Shown here piece by piece: positions 54,867 through 64,000 of a stretch of 64,000 bases of DNA (position 1 is its first letter; the number at the start of each line of letters is the position of its first letter). The DNA lies in the NCBI GenBank assembly GCA_964057225.1, contig OZ059900.1:692501-756500 (forward strand). Direction: 5' to 3'. Source of the stretch: Auanema rhodensis (taxonomy: Eukaryota; Nematoda; Chromadorea; Rhabditida; Rhabditidae). Both the position numbers and the translations under genes were made by a program. The notes beneath the pieces are model-generated. The model made no database searches. It was not told where the DNA came from and was given only the letters and a program-made list of their open reading frames with translations.

Positions 54867-56254
54867 CTCATATATACGATCAAAAGCATAGTTCTATTGT
54901 CTATAACAACAAAAGTCTTTAATTAAACGCTAGTGATGTTTTAATACTGAATTTCGCTCAAATAGCATTACTACACTAAGTATGGTCGTTTTTATGCCTT
55001 TAACACCATATACTCACCGATTTTTGGTACAAAATCTGTAATACTTGTAAATTTTGATCATATTCGTTAAGATTCGAAAATCAAACACACAATACACGAA
55101 ATAAGTTTATTTTTACAAGTTTGCACTGATATTTATTCATTTTGATCAAAAAAGGTCGAAAATAGAAAGAATTTTTGAAATTTCCGAGTTTTGAGTCTAA
55201 TTTGGCTAAATCGCTCATATATATGATCAAAAGCATAGTTTTATTGTCTATAACAACAAAAGTCATCAATTAAACGCTAGTGATGTTTAAATACTGAATT
55301 TCGCTCAAATAGCATTACTACACTAAGTATGGTCGTTTTTATGCCTTTAACACCATATACTCACCGATTTTTGGTACAAAATCTGTAATACTCGTAAATT
55401 TTGATCATATTCGTTAAGATTTGAGAATCAAACATACAATACACAAAGTCAGTCTATTTTTATGAGCTTGCACTGATATATATTCATTTTGATCAAAAAA
55501 GGTCGAAAATAGAAAGAATTTTTGAAATTTCCGAGTTTTGAGTCTAATTTGGCTAAATCGCTCATATATAAGATCAGAAGCATAGTTTTATTGTCTATGA
55601 CAACAAAAATCATCAATTAAACGCTAGTGATATTTAAATACTGATTTTCGCTCAAATAGCATTACTACACTAAGTATGGTCGTTTTTATGCCTTTAACAC
55701 CATATACTCACCGATTTTTGGTACAAAATCTGTAATACTCGTAAATTTTGATCATATTCGTTAAGATTTGAAAATCAAACACACAATAAACAAAATCAGT
55801 CTATTTTTATGAGTTTGCACTGATATATATTCATTTTGATCAAAAAAGGTCGAAAATAGAAAGAATTTTTGAATTTTCCGAGTTTTGAGTCCAATTGGGC
55901 TAAATCGCTCATATATATAATCAAAAGCATAGTTTTACTGTCTATGATAACAAAAGTCATCAATTAAACGCTAGTGATGTTTAAATACTGATTTTCGCTC
56001 AAATAGCATTACTACACTAAGTATGGTCGTTTTTATGCCTTTAACACCATATACTCACCGATTTTTGGTACAAAATCTGTGATACTCGTAAATTTTGATC
56101 ATATTCGTTAAGATTCGAAAATCAAACACACAATACACGAAATAAGTTTATTTTTACGAGTTTGCACTGATATTTATTCATTTTGATCAAAAAAGGTCGA
56201 AAATAGAAAGAATTTTTGAATTTTCCGAGTTTTGAGTCCAATTGGGCTAAATCG
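54867..56254. repeat. Four class B monomers
   Basis: Unit starts: 54867 (AGTTCTATTG), 55214, 55561, 55908 (ATATAATC), all B. Same series as at the start of the 6-mer. Private changes: ATATATACGATC near 54872 and CACAAAGTCAG near 55443, the latter shared with about 59618. Confidence 0.85.
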
Positions 56255-57646
56255 CTCATATATATGATCAAAAGCATAGTTTTACTGTCTATGATAACAA
56301 AAGTCTTCAAATATACACTAATAATGATTAAATCACTGAATTTCACTCAAATAGCATTACTACACTAAGTATGGTCGTTTTTATGCCTTTAACACCATAT
56401 ACTCACCGATTTTTGGTACAAAATCTGTGATACTCGTAAATTTTGATCATATTCGGTGAGATTCGAGAATCGAACACACAATACACGAAATAAGTCTATT
56501 TTTACGAGTTTGCACTGATATTTATTCATTTTGATCAAAAAAGGTCGAAAATAGAAAGAATTTTTGAAATTTCCGAGTTTTGAGTCTAATTTGGCTAAAT
56601 CGCTCATATATATGATCAAAAGCATAGTTTTACTGTCTATGATAACAAAAGTCTTCAAATATACACTAATAATGTGTAAATCACTGAATTTCACTCAAAT
56701 AGCTTTACTACACTAAGTATGGTCGTTTTTATGCCTTTAACACCATATACTCACCGATTTTTGGTACAAAATCTGTAATACTCGTAAATTTTGATCATAT
56801 TCGTTAAGATTCGAGAATCAAACACACAATACACGAAATAAGTTTATTTTCACGAGTTTGCACTGATATTTATTCATTTTGATCAAAAAAGGTCGAAAAT
56901 AGAAAGAATTTTTGAATTTTCCGAGTTTTGAGTCCAATTGGGCTAAATCGCTCATATATATGATCAAAAGCATAGTTTCACTGTCTATGATAACAAAAGT
57001 CTTCGAATATACACTAGTAATGATTAAATCACTGAATTTCACTCAAAATAGCTTTACTACACTAAGTATGGCCGTTTTTATGCCTTTAACACCATATACT
57101 CACCGATTTTTGGTACAAAATCTGTAATACTCGTAAATTTTGATCATATTCGTTAAGATTTGAAAATCAAACACACAATAAACAAAATCAGTCTATTTTT
57201 ATGAGTTTGCACTGATATATATTCATTTTGATCAAAAAAGGTCGAAAATAGAAAGAATTTTTGAATTTTCCGAGTTTTGAGTCCAATTGGGCTAAATCGC
57301 TCATATATATAATCAAAAGCATAGTTTTACTGTCTATGATAACAAAAGTCATCAATTAAACGGTAGTGATGTTTAAATACTTATTTTCGCTCAAATAGCA
57401 TTACTACACTAAGTATGGTCGTTTTTATGCCTTTAACACCATATACTCACCGATTTTTGGTACAAAATCTGTGATACTCGTAAATTTTGATCATATTCGG
57501 TGAGATTCGAGAATCAAACACACAATACACGAAATAAGTTTATTTTTACGAGTTTGCACTGATATTTATTCATTTTGATCAAAAAAGGTCGAAAATAGAA
57601 AGAATTTTTGAATTTTCCGAGTTTTGAGTCCAATTGGGCTAAATCG
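56255..57646. repeat. 4-mer duplication, copy 1 (A A A' B)
   Basis: Unit starts: 56255 A, 56603 A, 56951 A', 57300 B (CGGTAG). The third unit is 349 bp and has three rare changes: GTCTTCGAATAT (57001), CTCAAAATAGC (about 57043) and TATGGCCG (about 57067). All three recur 1392 bp later. Confidence 0.9.
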
Positions 57647-59041
57647 CTCATATATATGATCAAAAGCATAGTTTTACTGTCTATGATAACAAAAGTCTTC
57701 AAATATACACTAATAATGATTAAATCACTGAATTTCACTCAAATAGCATTACTACACTAAGTATGGTCGTTTTTATGCCTTTAACACCATATACTCACCG
57801 ATTTTTGGTACAAAATCTGTGATACTCGTAAATTTTGATCATATTCGGTGAGATTCGAGAATCGAACACACAATACACGAAATAAGTCTATTTTTACGAG
57901 TTTGCACTGATATTTATTCATTTTGATCAAAAAAGGTCGAAAATAGAAAGAATTTTTGAAATTTCCGAGTTTTGAGTCTAATTTGGCTAAATCGCTCATA
58001 TATATGATCAAAAGCATAGTTTTACTGTCTATGATAACAAAAGTCTTCAAATATACACTAATAATGTGTAAATCACTGAATTTCACTCAAATAGCTTTAC
58101 TACACTAAGTATGGTCGTTTTTATGCCTTTAACACCATATACTCACCGATTTTTGGTACAAAATCTGTAATACTCGTAAATTTTGATCATATTCGTTAAG
58201 ATTCGAGAATCAAACACACAATACACGAAATAAGTTTATTTTCACGAGTTTGCACTGATATTTATTCATTTTGATCAAAAAAGGTCGAAAATAGAAAGAA
58301 TTTTTGAATTTTCCGAGTTTTGAGTCCAATTGGGCTAAATCGCTCATATATATGATCAAAAGCATAGTTTCACTGTCTATGATAACAAAAGTCTTCGAAT
58401 ATACACTAGTAATGATTAAATCACTGAATTTCACTCAAAATAGCTTTACTACACTAAGTATGGCCGTTTTTATGCCTTTAACACCATATACTCACCGATT
58501 TTTGGTACAAAATCTGTAATACTCGTAAATTTTGATCATATCCGTTAAGATTCGAGAATCAAACACACAATACACGAAATAAGTTTATTTTTACGAGTTT
58601 GCACTGATATTTATTCATTTTGATCAAAAAAGGTCGAAAATAGAAAGAATTTTTGAATTTTCCGAGTTTTGAGTCCAATTGGGCTAAATCGCTCATATAT
58701 ATGATCAAAAGCATAGTTTCACTGTCTATGATAACAAAAGTTTTCAAATATACACTAGTAATGATTAAATCACTGAATTTCACTCAAATAGCATTACTAC
58801 ACTAAGTATGGTCGTTTTTATGCCTTTAACACCATATACTCACCGAGTTTTGGTACAAAATCTGTAATACTTGTAGATTTTGATCATATTCGTTAAGATT
58901 TGAGAATCAAACACATAATACACGAAATAAGTCTTTTTTTACAAGTTTGCACTGATATTTATTCATTTTGATCAAAAAAAAGGTCGAAAATAGAAAGAAT
59001 TTTTGAAATTTCCGAGTTTTGAGTCCAATTTGTCTAAATCG
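57647..59041. repeat. 4-mer duplication, copy 2 (A A A' A')
   Basis: Unit starts: 57647 A, 57995 A, 58343 A', 58692 A'. The first three units copy 56255-57299, with the same three rare changes in the third. The fourth unit is a different one (A', 350 bp with two extra A in the A-tract near 58974, and the last T7 marker). This is the right border of the A' domain. Confidence 0.9.
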
Positions 59042-62000
59042 CTCATATATATGATCAAAAGCATAGTTCTATTGTCTATAACAACAAAAGTCTTTAATTA
59101 AACGCTAGTGATGTTTTAATACTGAATTTCGCTCAAATAGCATTACTACACTAAGTATGGTCGTTTTTATGCCTTTAACACCATATACTCACCGATTTTT
59201 GGTACAAAATCTGTAATACTTGTAAATTTTGATCATATTCGTTAAGATTCGAAAATCAAACACACAATACACGAAATAAGTTTATTTTTACAAGTTTGCA
59301 CTGATATTTATTCATTTTGATCAAAAAAGGTCGAAAATAGAAAGAATTTTTGAAATTTCCGAGTTTTGAGTCTAATTTGGCTAAATCGCTCATATATATG
59401 ATCAAAAGCATAGTTTTATTGTCCATAACAACAAAAGTCATCAATTAAACGCTAGTGATGTTTAAATACTGAATTTCGCTCAAATAGCATTACTACACTA
59501 AGTATGGTCGTTTTTATGCCTTTAACACCATATACTCACCGATTTTTGGTACAAAATCTGTAATACTCGTAAATTTTGATCATATTCGTTAAGATTTGAG
59601 AATCAAACATACAATACACAAAGTCAGTCTATTTTTATGAGCTTGCACTGATATATATTCATTTTGATCAAAAAAGGTCGAAAATAGAAAGAATTTTTGA
59701 ATTTTCCGAGTTTTGAGTCCAATTGGGCTAAATCGCTTATATATATAATCAAAAGCATAGTTTTACTGTCTATGATAACAAAAGTCATCAATTAAACGCT
59801 AGTGATGTTTAAATACTGATTTTCGCTCAAATAGCATTACTACACTAAGTATGGTCGTTTTTATGCCTTTAACACCATATACTCACCGATTTTTGGTACA
59901 AAATCTGTGATACTCGTAAATTTTGATCATATTCGGTGAGATTCGAGAATCAAACACACAATACACGAAATAAGTTTATTTTTACGAGTTTGCACTGATA
60001 TTTATTCATTTTGATCAAAAAAGGTCGAAAATAGAAAGAATTTTTGAAATTTCCGAGTTTTGAGTCTAATTTGGCTAAATCGCTCATATATATGATCAAA
60101 AGCATAGTTTTATTGTCTATGACAACAAAAGTCATCAATTAAACGCTAGTGATGTTTAAATACTGAATTTCGCTCAAGTAGCATTACTACACTAAGTATG
60201 GTCGTTTTTATGCCTTTAACACCATATACTCACCGATTTTTGGTACAAAATCTGTGATACTCGTAAATTTTGATCATATTCGGTGAGATTCGAGAATCAA
60301 ACACACAATACACGAAATAAGTTTATTTTGACGAGTTTGCACTGATATTTATTCATTTTGATCAAAAAAGGTCGAAAATAGAAAGAATTTTTGAAATTTC
60401 CGAGTTTTGAGTCTAATTTGGCTAAATCGCTCATATATATGATCAAAAGCATAGTTTTACTGTCTATGATAACAAAAGTCTTCAAATATACACTAATAAT
60501 GTGTAAATCACTGAATTTCACTCAAATAGCTTTACTACACTAAGTATGGTCGTTTTTATGCCTTTAACACCATATACTCACCGATTTTTGGTACAAAATC
60601 TGTAATACTCGTAAATTTTGATCATATTCGTTAAGATTTGAAAATCAAACACAAAATAAACAAAATCAGTCTATTTTTATGAGTTTGCACTGATATATAT
60701 TCATTTTGATCAAAAAAGGTCGAAAATAGAAGAATTTTTGAATTTTCCGAGTTTTGAGTCCAATTGGGCTAAATCGCTCATATATATGATCAAAAGCATA
60801 GTTTTACTGTCTATGATAACAAAAGTCTTCAAATATACACTAATAATGTGTAAATCACTGAATTTCACTCAAATGCATTACTACACTAAGTATGGTCATT
60901 TTTATGCCTTTAACACCATATACTCACCGATTTTTGGTACAAAATCTGTAATACTTGTAAATTTCGATCATATTCGTTAAGATTCGAGAAACAAACACAT
61001 AATACACGAAATAAGTCTATTTTTATGAGTTTGCACTGATATTTATTCATTTTGATCAAAAAAGGTCGAAAATAGAAAGAATTTTTGAAATTTCCGAGTT
61101 TTGAGTCGAATTGGGCTAAATCGCTCATATATATGATCAAAAGCATAGTTTTACTGTCTATGATAACAAAAGTCTTCAAATATACACTAATAATGATTAA
61201 ATCACTGAATTTCACTCAAATAGCATTACTACACTAAGTATGGTCGTTTTTATGCCTTTAACACCATATACTCACCGATTTTTGGTACAAAATCTGTAAT
61301 ACTTGTAAATTTTGATCATATTTGTTAAGATTCGAGAATCAAACACATAAAACACAAAATAAGTCTATTTTTACTAGTTTGCACTGATATTTATTCATTT
61401 TGATCAAAAAAGGTCGAAAATAGAAAGAATTTTTGAAATTTCCGAGTTTTGAGTCCAATTTGGCTAAATCGCTCATATATAAGATCAGAAGCATAGTTTT
61501 ATTGTCTATGACAACAAAAATCATCAATTAAACGCTAGTGATATTTAAATACTGATTTTCGCTCAAATAGCATTACTACACTAAGTATGGTCGTTTTTAT
61601 GCCTTTAACACCATATACTCACCGATTTTTGGTACAAAATCTGTAATACTCGTAAATTTTGATCATATTCGTTAAGATTTGAAAATCAAACACACAATAA
61701 ACAAAATCAGTCTATTTTTATGAGTTTGCACTGATATATATTCATTTTGATCAAAAAAGGTCGAAAATAGAAAGAATTTTTGAATTTTCCGAGTTTTGAG
61801 TCCAATTGGGCTAAATCGCTTATATATATAATCAAAAGCATAGTTTTACTGTCTATGATAACAAAAGTCATCAATTAAACGCTAGTGATGTTTAAATACT
61901 GATTTTCGCTCAAATAGCATTACTACACTAAGTATGGTCGTTTTTATGCCTTTAACACCATATACTCACCGATTTTTGGTACAAAATCTGTGATACTCGT

Positions 62001-62165
62001 AAATTTTGATCATATTCGGTGAGATTCGAGAATCAAACACACAATACACGAAATAAGTTTATTTTTACGAGTTTGCACTGATATTTATTCATTTTGATCA
62101 AAAAAGGTCGAAAATAGAAAGAATTTTTGAAATTTCCGAGTTTTGAGTCTAATTTGGCTAAATCG
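59042..62165. repeat. Right block, nine monomers (B B B B A A A B B)
   Basis: Unit starts: 59042 B, 59389 B, 59736 B, 60083 B, 60430 A, 60777 A, 61124 A, 61472 B, 61819 B. No A' units. The A units at 60430 and 60777 carry the same two one-base deletions (60730/60731 and 60874/60875) as the left edge of the window. A conserved CpG is lost at 60897 (GGTCATTTTT). Confidence 0.85.
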
Positions 62166-64000
62166 CTCATATATATGATCAAAAGCATAGTTTTATTGTC
62201 TATGATAACAAAAGTCTTCAAATATACACTAATAATGTTTAAATCACTGAATTTCACTCAAATAGCATTACTACACTAAGTATGGTCGTTTTTATGCCTC
62301 TAACACCATATACTCACCGATTTTTGGTACAAAATCTGTAATACTTGTAAATTTTGATCATACTCGTTAAGATTCGAGAATCAAACACATAATACACGAA
62401 ATAAGTCTATTTTTTTGAGTTTGCACTGCTATTTATTCATTTTGATCAAAAAAGGTCGAAAATAGAAAGAATTTTTGAAATTTCCGAGTTTTGAGTCCAA
62501 TTGGGCTAAATCGCTCATATATATGATCAAAAACATAGTTTTATTGTCTATAACAACAAAAGTCATCAATTAAACGCTAGTGATGTTTAAATACTGAATT
62601 TCGCTCAAATAGCATTACTACACTAAGTATGGTCGTTTTTATGCCTTTAACACCATATACTCACCGATTTTTGGTACAAAATCTGTAATACTCGTAAATT
62701 TTGATCATATTCGTTATGATTCGAAAATCAAACACACAATAAACAAAATCAGTCTATTTTTATGAGTTTGCACCGATATATATTCATTTTGATCAAAAAA
62801 GGTCGAAAATAGAAAGAATTTTTGAATTTTCCGAGTTTTGAGTCCAATTGGGCTAAATCGCTCATATATATGATCAAAAACATAGTTTTATTGTCTATAA
62901 CAACAAAAGTCATCAATTAAACGCTAGTGATGTTTAAATACTGATTTTCGCTCAAATAGCATTACTACACTAAGTATGGTCGTTTTTATGCCTTTAACAC
63001 CATATACTCACCGATTTTTGGTACAAAATCTGTGATACTCGTAAATTTTGATCATATTCGGTGAGATTCGAGAATCAAACACACAATACACGAAATAAGT
63101 TTATTTTTACGAGTTTGCACTGATATTTATTCATTTTGATCAAAAAAGGTCGAAAATAGAAAGAATTTTTGAAATTTCCGAGTTTTGAGTCTAATTTGGC
63201 TAAATCGCTCATATATATGATCAAAAGCATAGTTTTATTGTCTATGATAACAAAAGTCTTCAAATATACACTAATAATGTTTAAATCACTGAATTTCACT
63301 CAAATAGCATTACTACACTAAGTATGGTCGTTTTTATGCCTCTAACACCATATACTCACCGATTTTTGGTACAAAATCTGTAATACTTGTAAATTTTGAT
63401 CATACTCGTTAAGATTCGAGAATCAAACACATAATACACGAAATAAGTCTATTTTTTTGAGTTTGCACTGCTATTTATTCATTTTGATCAAAAAAGGTCG
63501 AAAATAGAAAGAATTTTTGAAATTTCCGAGTTTTGAGTCCAATTGGGCTAAATCGCTCATATATATGATCAAAAACATAGTTTTATTGTCTATAACAACA
63601 AAAGTCATCAATTAAACGCTAGTGATGTTTAAATACTGATTTTCGCTGAAATAGCATTACTACACTAAGTATGGTCGTTTTTATGCCTTTAACACCATAT
63701 ACTCACCGATTTTTGGTACAAAATCTGTAATACTTGTAAATTTTGATCATATTTGTTAAGATTCGAGAATCAAACACATAATACACGAAATAAGTCTATT
63801 TTTATGAGTTTGCACTGATATTTATTCATTTTGATCAAAAAAGGTCGAAAATAGAAAGAATTTTTGAAATTTCCGAGTTTTGAGTCCAATTTGGCTAAAT
63901 CGCTCATATATAAGATCAAAAGCATAGTTTTATTGTCTATAACAACAAAAGTCATCAATTAAACGCTAGTGATGTTTAAATACTGATTTTCGCTGAAATA
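62166..64000. repeat. Right-edge block, 3-mer tandem duplication plus partial unit
   Basis: Unit starts: 62166 A, 62514 B, 62861 B | 63208 A, 63556 B, 63903 B (cut by the window end). The copies are 1042 bp apart and share rare TTTTTTTGAGTTTGC and CACTGCTATTTATT (near 62411 and 63453). CATACTCGTTAAG (near 62357 and 63401) is also present at about 1583. TTTCGCTGAAATAG marks the last two units. Confidence 0.85.

Larger units (their letters stand above)
1..64000. repeat. Satellite DNA array, 347/348-bp monomer, about 184 units
   Basis: The window is wholly made of one tandem repeat. I located unit starts by the CTCATATATATGATC motif (or its variants) and found 185 starts spaced 345-350 bp, mostly 347 (class B) or 348 (class A). 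All units are in the same orientation, with no inversion, gap, transposon or unique insert. Several large blocks repeat as multi-monomer units, so this is a higher-order satellite. Such arrays are typical of centromeric and pericentromeric heterochromatin, and a monomer near 2 x 173 bp fits two nucleosomes; that role is inferred, not shown. Neither array end lies in the window, so the true array is longer. I do not recognise the family from memory. Confidence 0.97.

Noticed and set aside
56912-57127. Plus-strand open frame of 71 codons, also at 58304-58519
   Set aside because: Produced by the small CTCAAAATAGC insertion in one duplicated unit type; not a gene.
1-64000. CRISPR array
   Set aside because: Repeats are directly adjacent 347-348-bp units with no unique spacers and no cas genes; this is satellite DNA.
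1-64000. Ribosomal DNA spacer, tRNA or histone cluster, or a tandem gene family
   Set aside because: No rRNA, tRNA or conserved coding segment is present in the unit; the period is too short and AT-rich throughout.
1-64000. Transposon-derived tandem repeat (LTR or MITE array)
   Set aside because: I see no terminal repeats, target-site duplications, primer-binding site, polypurine tract or transposase or reverse transcriptase remnants in the unit. A very old origin cannot be excluded.
1-64000. Assembly artefact from repeated copying of the same reads
   Set aside because: Blocks carry many private single-base changes and irregular orders, which a simple assembly duplication would not produce. 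Copy number and the most similar blocks (48266-52433) still deserve a read-level check.
1-64000. Telomeric repeats or subtelomere border
   Set aside because: No short G-rich telomere-type repeat was seen on either strand.

Overview
The whole 64 kb window is one uninterrupted, head-to-tail satellite DNA array. I count 184 complete monomers plus a 98-bp partial one at the right edge, all on the same strand. The basic unit is 347-348 bp and AT-rich (roughly 30% G+C by eye). I see no unique sequence, transposon, RNA gene, CRISPR array or credible protein-coding gene. The many short minus-strand open frames are the same stretch of the repeat read over and over. The organism is a eukaryote, and the array is probably centromeric or pericentromeric heterochromatin. 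That rests on array size, a monomer length near two nucleosomes, higher-order organisation and AT richness. I do not recognise the family and cannot name the species. Frequent CG to TG or CA differences between copies suggest a genome with cytosine methylation (plant, vertebrate or a methylating invertebrate).

Monomer coordinates here start at the CTCATATATATGATC motif. Two main classes differ in a box at monomer positions 51-93. Class A is 348 bp and reads TCTTCAAATATACAC there; class B is 347 bp and reads TCATCAATTAAACGC. A younger-looking subclass, A', carries AGTTTCACTG and ACTAGTAATG. I count 29 A, 32 A' and 124 B units. The segment at positions 101-180 and the A-tract segment at 275-311 are nearly invariant across all units, while the segments between them vary as a mosaic.

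Layout: 1-2083 is an irregular left part. 2084-11109 is a 9-mer higher-order repeat (two full copies of 3124 and 3125 bp and most of a third). 11110-59041 is a patchwork of 3-, 4-, 5-, 6- and 7-monomer tandem and dispersed duplications built around A' units. 59042-64000 returns to A and B units without A' and shares rare variants with the left 2 kb. Long-range copies also occur, for example 14236-18054 matching 31945-35763, 17709 bp apart.

No genes work together here. The sequence reads as a homogenising array shaped by unequal exchange and local amplification, in which a newer set of variants occupies the middle of the window and an older set remains at both ends. Centromere function is inference and needs chromatin data.
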